Source: Gordonia liuliyuniae (GTDB taxonomy: Bacteria > Actinomycetota > Actinomycetes > Mycobacteriales > Mycobacteriaceae). From it: DNA of 64,000 nucleotides. The position numbers and the translations under genes were made by a program. The stretch covers positions 372,001 through 436,000 of the forward strand of contig NZ_JAKKOT010000003.1 of assembly GCF_021739025.1 (NCBI RefSeq). The letters are read 5' to 3'. The notes below the pieces were generated by a model. It did not search any database, had not been told where the DNA came from, and worked only from the letters and a program-made list of their open reading frames with translations. Shown piece by piece: positions 57,129 through 64,000 of this stretch; position 1 is the first letter of the stretch, and each line of letters starts with the position of its first letter.

Positions 57129-57255
57129 CTGTGGTTGGACGACTGTTAGAGTTCGTAGGGGCATCCTGACGACGGGGTGCCCGGAATCTTTCGAGCGTGA
57201 TCGCCGAGAATGCTGGCCAGCGGTCCGCATACTCAGGTGCTTATAGGAGGACTTG

Positions 57256-58587
57256 GTGCTTTCCCCCCTCGTGGCGACCTTCCGGACGCCCGACCTGAGG
57301 AAGAAGATCTTCTACGTCCTCGGAATCCTCGTCCTGTACCGCCTGGGCGCGACGATGCCGTCGCCGGGCGTGAACTTCAAAGAGATCGATCGATGCGTCG
57401 AAGCCGCCAGCCAAGGCGACTCCGGTCAGATCTACTCGCTGATCAACATGTTCTCCGGCGGCGCACTGCTGCAGCTGTCGGTGTTCGCGATCGGCATCAT
57501 GCCGTACATCACGGCCAGCATCATCGTTCAGCTGCTCACCGTTGTCATTCCGCGGTTCGAGCAGCTGCGTAAGGAAGGCCAGTCCGGCCAGACCAAGATG
57601 ACGCAGTACACGCGTTACCTGACCTTGGCGCTCGCCCTCCTGCAGTCCACCGGCATCGTCGCGCTCGCCGCCAGCGGCAACCTGCTGCCGACGACCGGAG
57701 CAGACTGCAACTCCCAGGAGATCATCTCCGACCGGTCGATCTTCGGCCTCATCATCATCGTGCTCGTCATGACCGCTGGCGCCATGCTCGTCATGTGGTT
57801 CGGCGAGATCATCACCGAACGCGGCATCGGCAACGGCATGTCGATCCTGATCTTCGCGGGCATCGCAGCACGCCTCCCGTCCGAAGGCCGGACCATCCTG
57901 CAGTCGCGCGGCGGACTCGCATTCGGCCTCGTGATCGTCGCCGTCCTGATCATCCTCGTCGCCGTCGTGTTCATCGAGCAGGGCATGAGACGGATCCCCG
58001 TCCAATACGCCAAGCGCATGGTCGGCCGCAAGATGTACGGCGGATCGTCGACCTACATGCCGATCAAGGTGAACACCGCAGGCGTCATCCCGGTGATCTT
58101 CGCGTCGTCGCTGCTGTACATCCCGCAGCTGATCCTGCAGATCACCAACCAGAACAACACCGATGTCGCCGGCTGGCAGGTGTGGATGCAGGACAACCTG
58201 ATCAACCCGTCCAGCTGGTTCCACATCGTGGTCTACTTCCTGCTGATCATGTTCTTCACGTTCTTCTACGTGGCCGTCACGTTCAACCCCGAAGAGCGCG
58301 CAGACGACATGAAGCGCTACGGCGGCTTCATCCCCGGCATCCGACCGGGACGTCCGACCGCCGAATACCTGGGCTATGTGCTCAACCGGATCACCTTGCC
58401 GGGATCGCTGTACCTCGGCATCATCTCGATCCTCCCGAACCTGTTCATGGACCTTGGTGGCAGCAGTGCGCAGAACATTCCGTTCGGCGGCACGGCGTTG
58501 CTGATCATCGTGGCCGTCGGCCTCGACACCATCAAGCAGGTGAACAGCCAGTTGATGCAACGCAAGTACGAAGGATTCCTGAAATGA
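57256..58587 (+). CDS. secY: Protein translocase subunit SecY
   Basis: 443 residues, ten transmembrane helices; the channel of the Sec translocase in the cytoplasmic membrane. Landmarks are [18 protein letters not shown] and the cytoplasmic loop [21 protein letters not shown], with the signature segment [20 protein letters not shown] near residue 75. GTG 57,256 was chosen because AGGAGG ends 5 bases upstream; a TTG one codon earlier sits too close. The stop overlaps adk as ATGA. Confidence 0.98.
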   Translation: MLSPLVATFRTPDLRKKIFYVLGILVLYRLGATMPSPGVNFKEIDRCVEAASQGDSGQIYSLINMFSGGALLQLSVFAIGIMPYITASIIVQLLTVVIPRFEQLRKEGQSGQTKMTQYTRYLTLALALLQSTGIVALAASGNLLPTTGADCNSQEIISDRSIFGLIIIVLVMTAGAMLVMWFGEIITERGIGNGMSILIFAGIAARLPSEGRTILQSRGGLAFGLVIVAVLIILVAVVFIEQGMRRIPVQYAKRMVGRKMYGGSSTYMPIKVNTAGVIPVIFASSLLYIPQLILQITNQNNTDVAGWQVWMQDNLINPSSWFHIVVYFLLIMFFTFFYVAVTFNPEERADDMKRYGGFIPGIRPGRPTAEYLGYVLNRITLPGSLYLGIISILPNLFMDLGGSSAQNIPFGGTALLIIVAVGLDTIKQVNSQLMQRKYEGFLK

Positions 58588-59132
58588 GACTCGTCATCCT
58601 CGGTCCTCCCGGAGCAGGCAAGGGCACGCAGGCAGAGCTGCTGTCGGAAGCGGTAGGCATTCCGCACATCTCGACCGGAGACCTGTTCCGGGCGAACATC
58701 TCGCAGGGCACCCCGATCGGTGTCGAGGCAAAGAAGTTCCTCGACGCAGGAAACCTCGTGCCGCCGGAGATCACCATCAACATGGTGCGTGAACGCCTCG
58801 CCGAGCCGGATGCCGTGAAAGGCTTCATTCTGGACGGCTTCCCCCGCTCCACCGAGCAGGCGATCGCGCTCGAAGGAATCCTCGACGACCTCGGCACCAA
58901 GCTCGACGGTGTCCTGTCGTTCGAGGTGGACGCTGATGTCGTCGTCGAACGCATGCTGGCCCGTGGCCGCGCCGATGACACTGAAGACGTCATCCGCAAC
59001 CGCATGTCGGTGTACGACGCCGAGACCGCTCCGCTGCTCGACCACTATGCGGGCACCGTCAAGAGCATCGACGCCGTCGGCGAGTTGGCCGAGGTCCATC
59101 AGCGCGTAATGTCGGCGCTCGGCAAGGCCTGA
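58584..59132 (+). CDS. adk: Adenylate kinase
   Basis: 182 residues, the short actinobacterial form. It converts ATP plus AMP to two ADP. The P-loop [10 protein letters not shown] lies at residues 7-16; the AMP site includes STGDLFR, and [10 protein letters not shown] follows. The LID domain is replaced by a short loop (about 128-138), so there is no zinc-binding Cys set. Translationally coupled to secY by a four-base overlap. Confidence 0.98.
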   Translation: MRLVILGPPGAGKGTQAELLSEAVGIPHISTGDLFRANISQGTPIGVEAKKFLDAGNLVPPEITINMVRERLAEPDAVKGFILDGFPRSTEQAIALEGILDDLGTKLDGVLSFEVDADVVVERMLARGRADDTEDVIRNRMSVYDAETAPLLDHYAGTVKSIDAVGELAEVHQRVMSALGKA

Positions 59133-59140
59133 CCCGGCCC

Positions 59141-59935
59141 GTGGGATTCCGTAAACCCAAAGCTGTGCCGTTCCGTTCGGCCGGCGAACTCGACGCGATG
59201 GCGGCCGCAGGCGAGATCGTCGGCGCCGCCCTCGTCGCGGTCCGTGCGGCCGCACGCGTCGGCGTCAGCACCCTCGATCTCGACGAGGTCGCCGAAACCG
59301 TGATCCGCGAGGCCGGAGCGGTCCCGTCGTTCAAGGGCTATCACGGTTTCCCCGGTTCGATCTGCACGTCGGTGAACGAGGTCGTCGTACACGGAATCCC
59401 ATCCGGAGATGTGGTGCTCGCCGACCACGACCTCGTCTCCATCGACTGCGGAGCCGTCTACGACGGGTGGCACGGCGACTCGGCGTGGACGTTCGGCATC
59501 GGTGACCTGTCGACTGCCGACCACGAACTCAACGAAGCCACCCGACTGTCGATGGAAGCCGGGATCGCGGCCATGGTCCCCGGCGGACGCCTCACCGACG
59601 TGTCTGCCGCCATCGAAGCCGGGACGCATGCCGCCGCAACGAAGTTCGGCAGGCGCTTCGGCATCGTCGCAGGCTACGGCGGACACGGCATCGGGCGCGA
59701 GATGCACATGGAACCGTTCCTGCCCAACGAGGGCAAAGCCAATCGCGGTCCGCGCCTCGTCGTGGGGTCGACGCTCGCCATCGAACCGATGCTGACCCTC
59801 GGCACCGAGGACACCACCGAACTCGACGACGGGTGGACCGTCGTCACCGACGACGGAACCCGTGCCTCGCACTGGGAGCACACCGTCGCCGTCACCGAGA
59901 ACGGTCCGCGGATCCTCACCGTCCGACCCAGCTGA
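59141..59935 (+). CDS. map: Methionine aminopeptidase, type I
   Basis: 264 residues. It removes the initiator methionine from new proteins. The five metal ligands are visible: two Asp in [17 protein letters not shown], His in [11 protein letters not shown], Glu in AIEPM and Glu in SHWEHT. The substrate-site His is in [11 protein letters not shown] 59,141 begins 8 bases after adk. It ends the operon; a terminator follows. Confidence 0.98.
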   Translation: MGFRKPKAVPFRSAGELDAMAAAGEIVGAALVAVRAAARVGVSTLDLDEVAETVIREAGAVPSFKGYHGFPGSICTSVNEVVVHGIPSGDVVLADHDLVSIDCGAVYDGWHGDSAWTFGIGDLSTADHELNEATRLSMEAGIAAMVPGGRLTDVSAAIEAGTHAAATKFGRRFGIVAGYGGHGIGREMHMEPFLPNEGKANRGPRLVVGSTLAIEPMLTLGTEDTTELDDGWTVVTDDGTRASHWEHTVAVTENGPRILTVRPS

Positions 59936-59964
59936 CCCGAGCCCGGCCGATACACCCGGATGAG

Positions 59965-59996
59965 CGCGTCGCCGCACGAGAATGTGCGGCGACGCG
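59965..59996 (+). terminator. Hairpin terminator after map
   Basis: CGCGTCGCCGCAC (59,965-59,977) pairs perfectly with GTGCGGCGACGCG (59,984-59,996) around a GAGAAT loop, followed by TTCGTC. It lies 30 bases after the map stop and closes the secY-adk-map segment. Confidence 0.8.
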
Positions 59997-60033
59997 TTCG
60001 TCGTCTACCGGGCGGAGTACGCTTTCTCACACC

Positions 60034-60525
60034 ATGACGACGCAACCGAGTGAGCCCGGCACCGCACGATCCGCAGAGGGGCGGCCTGCAGAGGATCGGC
60101 CTGCAGTGGATCGTCACCGTCGGCTGGCCGCCATCGGGATCGTCGTGGTCTGCGTGGTCGCGGTGATCGTCGGCGGCGTGTTCGCCTACCGTGCGGTGAG
60201 TTCCGCAGACCCGAAGACCGACACCGAGCTCGTCGACGAACAGGCCAGAGGTTACCTCGACGACATCTCGCACGCCGATCTGCGCGGGGCGTCGACACGC
60301 ATGTGCCAGGCGCTCGGATCGGTGGTCAGCGGAACCGGCGACGTTCCAGACCTCCCGTCGAGCGACAGTTCCGTACGCGACGGCGAGACCGTCGTCGACG
60401 ACATCTCGATCACCGGCGACACCGCTACCGTCGACGCATCGCTGCGCTACGGCTCGACGTCGGTGCCGACCCCGATGACTCTGCGGCGCGAGAGCGACGG
60501 CTGGTGCATCACGGACGTCGGCTGA
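60034..60525 (+). CDS. Small membrane-anchored protein of unknown function
   Basis: 163 residues. A charged, Pro-rich cytoplasmic N-terminus (1-30) is followed by one transmembrane helix (about 32-55: LAAIGIVVVCVVAVIVGGVF) and an extracytoplasmic domain. The domain has a helix with ARGYLDDISHADLRGASTRM and C-terminal strands (SITGDTATVDASLRYG ... DGWCITDVG). Its layout resembles small NTF2-like secreted domains (DUF4878 type) of actinobacteria. Two Cys (MCQALG, WCITD) might form a disulfide. Its 3' end overlaps the converging GT87 gene by 17 bases. Confidence 0.75.
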   Translation: MTTQPSEPGTARSAEGRPAEDRPAVDRHRRLAAIGIVVVCVVAVIVGGVFAYRAVSSADPKTDTELVDEQARGYLDDISHADLRGASTRMCQALGSVVSGTGDVPDLPSSDSSVRDGETVVDDISITGDTATVDASLRYGSTSVPTPMTLRRESDGWCITDVG

Positions 60526-61726
60526 GGACGTCCCACGTCCGGGGACTGCGCCACGCGCCGACGGCCAGCACGGCGGCTGTGAAGATCACATAGGACGCAC
60601 CGATGATCTGCTGCCACCAGGACCATTGCAACTCGACGTCGTCGCTGCCGGGCAACAACCAGTGCGGCCCGATGAAGAACATGATGAACGCCGTTCCGGT
60701 CGCCGCGACGAACCAGCGGTCGCGACGGCCCTCGACGATCGCGTTCCCGGCGATGACGAGTGCCGGAACGAACCACACCCAGTGATGCGACCAGCTGATC
60801 GGCGAGATGAGGAGGATCGCCGCTGAGTTGACGACCAACGCGGTCGCCAGGCGGCGTTCGACGAGCAGCCGGTGCATCCACACGGCGGCGAGGATCACGA
60901 CCACCGCCGACAGCGTCAGCCACAACAGGGTCGCCGCGGTCTCACTCAACCCGAGGCGGTAGACCAGACCTTTCCACGACTGGTTGCCCGCGAAGTACGG
61001 GGCACCGATCCGGCCGGTCTCGCTCAACGTGTGGAACCAGTATTCGCGGGAGTCATCTGGCATCACGAGCCAGGCGACACCGACCGAGACGATCGTCGAC
61101 ACGATGGTCGTCGCGAACGCCCGCCAGTCGCGTCGAATCAGGAACAGCAGCAGGAACCCGGCCGGCGTCAGCTTGATCGCCACCGTGATCCCGATGAGGA
61201 TGCCGCGCGGCCACCTCTCGCAGCGGTTCAACACGTCGAAGGCGACCGCAGCCATCAGTAGAGCGTTGACCTGGCCGTACCCGAGCGTCCCGCGCACCGG
61301 CTCGGTGTATTCGGCGACGGCGACGACGGCGAGAACGATCGCCAGTCTGGTGCCGCGGTCCATCGACGGCCTGATCCGGTCGAGGACGAGCCACACGGTG
61401 AGGCCGATCGCGGCGAGCGAGAGCGCGAACATGAGCAAGACCGCCACGTTCTCGGGGAGAGCGGCCAACGGCGTGAAGACGACCGCGGCGAGCGGCGGAT
61501 ACGTGAACGGGAGGTGGACCTCGCCGTTCTGCAACGCGGGAAGCGGCCCGTACACCCCGTCGCCGTCGAGCAGGGCTTGGGCGCCGAGCCGATACACCAG
61601 GAGGTCCACGTGACCGTGCCATGCGTGGAACGCGACGCCGAGCGCGGTCGTGACTGTCAGTAACGCGGCGGCGGCTCCGACTAGTACGGCGGGCGAGCGG
61701 TCACGGAGGGTCAACGACGATGTCAC
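60509..61726 (-). CDS. GT87-family polyprenyl-phosphate mannosyltransferase
   Basis: 405 residues, about ten transmembrane helices; a GT-C fold of the DUF2029/GT87 family (PimE, Rv2181 relatives), which add alpha-1,2-mannose to PIM, LM or LAM from polyprenyl-phosphomannose on the outer membrane face. The conserved catalytic Asp is expected in the first outer loop, WHGHVDLLVYRLGAQALL. LGYGQVNALLMAAVAF and WSHHWVWFVPALV are other family segments. The exact acceptor is not readable from sequence. Confidence 0.88.
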   Translation of the reverse strand: MTSSLTLRDRSPAVLVGAAAALLTVTTALGVAFHAWHGHVDLLVYRLGAQALLDGDGVYGPLPALQNGEVHLPFTYPPLAAVVFTPLAALPENVAVLLMFALSLAAIGLTVWLVLDRIRPSMDRGTRLAIVLAVVAVAEYTEPVRGTLGYGQVNALLMAAVAFDVLNRCERWPRGILIGITVAIKLTPAGFLLLFLIRRDWRAFATTIVSTIVSVGVAWLVMPDDSREYWFHTLSETGRIGAPYFAGNQSWKGLVYRLGLSETAATLLWLTLSAVVVILAAVWMHRLLVERRLATALVVNSAAILLISPISWSHHWVWFVPALVIAGNAIVEGRRDRWFVAATGTAFIMFFIGPHWLLPGSDDVELQWSWWQQIIGASYVIFTAAVLAVGAWRSPRTWDVLSRRP

Positions 61727-61781
61727 CGCGCAAGAATACCAGTGCTGCCAGCGGAAACGCCGACCTGGCAGGGGATTTCGG

Positions 61782-62234
61782 TCACACGTCGAGGACGATC
61801 GTCACCGGCCCGTCGTTGACGATGTCGACGTGCATGTGGGCCCCGAACCGGCCGGTCTCGACGGTGGCGCCGGCATCCCGCAGAGCGGCGACGACGGCGT
61901 CGACCAGCGGCTCGGCGACCGGGCCGGGCGCAGCCGCGTTCCACGACGGTCGACGTCCCTTCGCTGTGTCGGCGTACAGGGTGAACTGGCTGACGACCAG
62001 GATCGGCGCGCCCAGGTCGGCGGCCGACGCCTGTGGCCGGTCCTCGTCGCCGTCAAGGATGCGCAGCCCCCAGATCTTGTCGGCCAGCGCGCGGGCATTC
62101 GACTCGTCGTCGTCGTGGGTGACGCCGACGAGCGCGACGAGTCCCTGTGCGCCCGACGACAGTTGGAGGGCGCCGACCGCTTTGCCGTCGACCGTGACCG
62201 ATGCTGCACTGACACGTTGAAGGACTGCTCGCAT
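61782..62234 (-). CDS. dtd: D-aminoacyl-tRNA deacylase
   Basis: 150 residues, DTD family. It hydrolyses D-aminoacyl-tRNA and so recycles mischarged tRNA. The two hallmark motifs are VSQFTLYAD (catalytic Thr region) and NDGPVTI (the cross-subunit Gly-Pro). The N-terminus [20 protein letters not shown] fixes the start at ATG 62,234. Longer upstream frames lack similarity. It is transcribed from the same strand as the erm remnant, 28 bases downstream of it. Confidence 0.96.
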   Translation of the reverse strand: MRAVLQRVSAASVTVDGKAVGALQLSSGAQGLVALVGVTHDDDESNARALADKIWGLRILDGDEDRPQASAADLGAPILVVSQFTLYADTAKGRRPSWNAAAPGPVAEPLVDAVVAALRDAGATVETGRFGAHMHVDIVNDGPVTIVLDV

Positions 62235-62262
62235 GACTGGCAGGTTAGTGCCCGTCACGCCA

Positions 62263-62732
62263 TTAGTGTCGGCCGCCCTGCTTCCGAGCGGTAGCCGGAG
62301 CCCGTCGCCCGGTGACCGCGAACAGCTCGGACCACTGTTGGGGTGAAAGGTCGCGCGGCAGCGGTGTGCCCCGAAATCGTTGGTCAGCGAACCACTTCTC
62401 AACCGCGACTTCGCCGGACCGGCCAGTCACAGGTTCCCCACGACGGTGTGCGGTGCTTGGGGCAGCCGGTATTGCAGAAAGTCTGTGTGCACGACTGTCG
62501 TACTCGGATCGACGCGATGTCGAAGCTCGTGCGCATGTCGCGGATCGATCTCGATAACTGTGATCGGTCGGCTCAACGCTTGCAGGGGCAGTGTCAACGC
62601 GCCACCGCCGGAGCCGATCTCGATGAGGGGGCCAGCTGTTCGAGAAACGAGGTCGACGATCGTGTCGATTGTTGTGCGGTCGGTGAGGAAGTTCTGGCCG
62701 AGCTCGTGGCGGCCGGCACGGTAAGTAGGCAT
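62263..62732 (-). pseudogene. Internally deleted erm (23S rRNA adenine-N6 methyltransferase) gene
   Basis: The first part (62,732 down to 62,427) reads MPTYRAGRHELGQNFLTDRT, the SAM site LIEIGSGGGALTLPLQ, and VVHTDFLQY. By recollection it closely resembles Erm(X)-type macrolide-lincosamide-streptogramin resistance methyltransferases. It stops at VVGNL, exactly where the catalytic GN-x-PF motif should continue. In another frame the end of an Erm follows (about 62,415-62,263): [20 protein letters not shown] and [15 protein letters not shown]. About 110-130 central residues are missing, so no active enzyme can be made. ATG 62,732 is used rather than a TTG at 62,753. Signs of past transfer: a resistance gene wedged between housekeeping genes. 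Confidence 0.85.
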
Positions 62733-62808
62733 TGGGGAATTCACTCCGGGCAATAGTCGGATGGCCCGGGCAGCACGAATACGCCGCCCAGCGAAGAAGA
62801 TGCTGAGA

Positions 62809-62854
62809 GCGGCGGAGCGTTAAACGTTAGCTCTCCGCCGCTAGAAGCGGCGGA
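62809..62854 (-). promoter_or_regulatory. Mutually exclusive hairpins upstream of the erm remnant
   Basis: Three 8-base blocks alternate: GCGGCGGA (62,809-62,816), TCCGCCGC (62,834-62,841) and GCGGCGGA (62,847-62,854). The middle block can pair with either neighbour, giving two competing hairpins about 80-120 bases before the erm start on the minus strand. This is the layout of attenuators controlling many erm genes. A leader peptide was not identified. The rest of 62,733-62,934 holds nothing I recognise. Confidence 0.5.
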
Positions 62855-62934
62855 ACCTGGTCACTGCGATGCTCGTAATTCCCACGGGCCGGATGCTACA
62901 GCACGGGTATCGCGGCGTATGCAACGTCATGGCA

Positions 62935-64000
62935 CTAGACGGTAATCGGCCTGCCGCTGTCGGCGCGGGCGGCACCCGGTTCGATCCGGACGACGACCTG
63001 TTTGGACGCAGGAGTGTTGCACTCGTCGGCGACGGCGCCGCGCGGAATCAACGCGTTACCCTCGGGGAAGTACAGTGCGGCGCACCCCTTCTTGGTCGGG
63101 TAGGCGACGACGCGGTAGCCGCGCAGGACACGGTCGTCCTCGCCCGGCCATTCGCTGAACACGTCGACCGTCTGGCCGTCGGACAGGCCGAGTTCGGTGA
63201 GGTCGTCCGGGTTGACGAACACCACGAACCGGCCGGCTGCGATGCCGCGGTACCGGTCGCCGAGCCCGTACATGGTGGTGTTGTGCTGGTCGTGGGCGCG
63301 CATCGTCTGCAAGATCAGACGGCCCGCAGGCGCTGCGACGTGTTCGGCGGTGCGAACGGTGAACTGGGCACGACCCGACGCGGTCGGGAACGTGCGCGAA
63401 TCGCGGGGGCCGTGCGGCAGCAGGAACCCGTGGTCGCGGTGGAGCCGTTCGTTGAAGTCGTCGAAACCCGGTATCACCTTCTCGATGGCGTCCCGGATCC
63501 GGTCGTAGTCGGCTTCGAAACCGGCCCAGTCGATATCGCCGACGTCGGGGACCAGACGCTGCGCGAGCCGGCAGAGGACGGACACATCGGACAGGAGATC
63601 CGGTGACACGGGCGGGAGTTCGCCGCCGCTCTGATTGACGAAGCAGACGGTGTCTTCGACAGTGGTCACCTGGCGGCCGGTGGCCTGTTCGTCGTACTCG
63701 GTGCGGCCGATGACCGGCAGCAGCAGCGACTCGGCACCGGTGATCACATGTGACCGGTTGAGTTTCGTCGTCACCGAGACCGTGAGGTCCGCCGACCGGA
63801 TCGCCGCCTCGGCGCGTCCGGAGTCGGAGATCGCGGCGACGAGGTTGCCGGCCATCGAGAAGAACACTCGGATGTCCCCGCGGTCCATCGCATTCATCGC
63901 GTTCACACTGTCCAGACCGTGCTCGCGCGGCGGCTCGAATGCGAACGCCTTACCCAACTCGTCCAAGAACGCGGCGGACATCTGCTCCCAGACGCCCATC
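62935..64000 (-). CDS. YdeP/FdhF-like molybdopterin oxidoreductase, C-terminal part
   Basis: 354 residues at the C-terminal end of a roughly 750-residue protein; the N-terminus lies beyond the window. It matches the TIGR01701-type alpha subunits (E. coli YdeP, formate-dehydrogenase-H-like). Segments are DIRVFFSMAGNLVAAISDSG, LLLPVIGRTEYDEQATGRQV, FPTASGRAQF and the molydopterin-binding C-terminal domain with MRAHDQHNTTMYGLGDRYRG and CAALYFPEGNALIPRGAVAD. The natural substrate of this group is not firmly known; some members act in acid resistance. Its 5' part carries the Fe-S and Mo-ligand region and cannot be judged here. Confidence 0.88.
   Translation of the reverse strand, partial: MGVWEQMSAAFLDELGKAFAFEPPREHGLDSVNAMNAMDRGDIRVFFSMAGNLVAAISDSGRAEAAIRSADLTVSVTTKLNRSHVITGAESLLLPVIGRTEYDEQATGRQVTTVEDTVCFVNQSGGELPPVSPDLLSDVSVLCRLAQRLVPDVGDIDWAGFEADYDRIRDAIEKVIPGFDDFNERLHRDHGFLLPHGPRDSRTFPTASGRAQFTVRTAEHVAAPAGRLILQTMRAHDQHNTTMYGLGDRYRGIAAGRFVVFVNPDDLTELGLSDGQTVDVFSEWPGEDDRVLRGYRVVAYPTKKGCAALYFPEGNALIPRGAVADECNTPASKQVVVRIEPGAARADSGRPITV

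Noticed and set aside
57241-58560. A 439-codon minus-strand frame opposite secY
   Set aside because: secY is unmistakable on the plus strand; the minus translation is His/Asp/Arg-rich noise.
59833-60033. Upstream extension of the small membrane protein into map
   Set aside because: The ATG at 60,034 gives a normal N-terminus; the extension overlaps map and the terminator hairpin.
62235-62402. N-terminal extension of dtd
   Set aside because: Known DTD proteins begin at the MRAVLQRV motif; the upstream frame is antisense-like and overlaps the erm remnant.

Overview
The window is high-GC actinobacterial DNA. Closest in character are mycolate-containing Mycobacteriales such as Gordonia, Williamsia or Tsukamurella. 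This rests on an MTB12-like lipoprotein, a GT87/PimE-type mannosyltransferase, an aminotransferase resembling M. tuberculosis AspC, a 61-residue zinc-type S14, a LID-less adenylate kinase, and frequent GTG starts with 4-base GTGA/ATGA overlaps. The genus is an inference.

Region 1 (1-23,677): the 3' end of a large non-ribosomal peptide synthetase (NRPS) locus. Two proteins read (A)-T-E / C-A-T / C-A-T / C-A-T-E / C-A-T / C, then A-T / C-A-T-TE, followed by an MbtH-like protein. At least seven residues are encoded, two of them predicted D, and the peptide is released by a terminal thioesterase. One module is split between the two proteins, with its C domain ending the first and its A domain starting the second.

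Region 2 (23,945-35,035): signalling genes. Three tandem pairs each consist of a six-helix HATPase (DesK/NarL-type) sensor kinase followed, with a 4-base overlap, by a membrane partner protein that lacks a kinase ATPase domain but has its own conserved C-terminal signature. A NarL-type response regulator and a receiver-less LuxR-type regulator sit before the third pair. Between them are an MTB12-like lipoprotein, an ArsR-AHSA1 pair and an acetoacetate-decarboxylase-like protein. This paired kinase/partner arrangement is the best candidate here for an undescribed system.

Region 3 (35,092-59,935): the spc ribosomal operon, split in two. rplN-rplX-rplE-rpsN ends in strong terminators. About 17.6 kb of unrelated genes follow: OhrR/Ohr, a quinone reductase, AspC/MocR, TerD-AIM24, a TRIC channel, a decayed patch with two 60-bp inverted-repeat-bounded elements, a cupin with narK-I-J-H-G, and a broken AbiEi-type gene. 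The operon then resumes with rpsH-rplF-rplR-rpsE-rpmD-rplO and secY-adk-map. Both halves start from promoters sharing an 18/20-identical block from the -10 into the transcript, so the second half appears to have its own copy of the operon promoter.

Region 4 (60,034-64,000): a small membrane protein, a GT87 mannosyltransferase, D-aminoacyl-tRNA deacylase, an internally deleted erm (macrolide-resistance methyltransferase) pseudogene behind a pair of mutually exclusive hairpins, and the C-terminal part of a YdeP/FdhF-like molybdopterin oxidoreductase running off the window.
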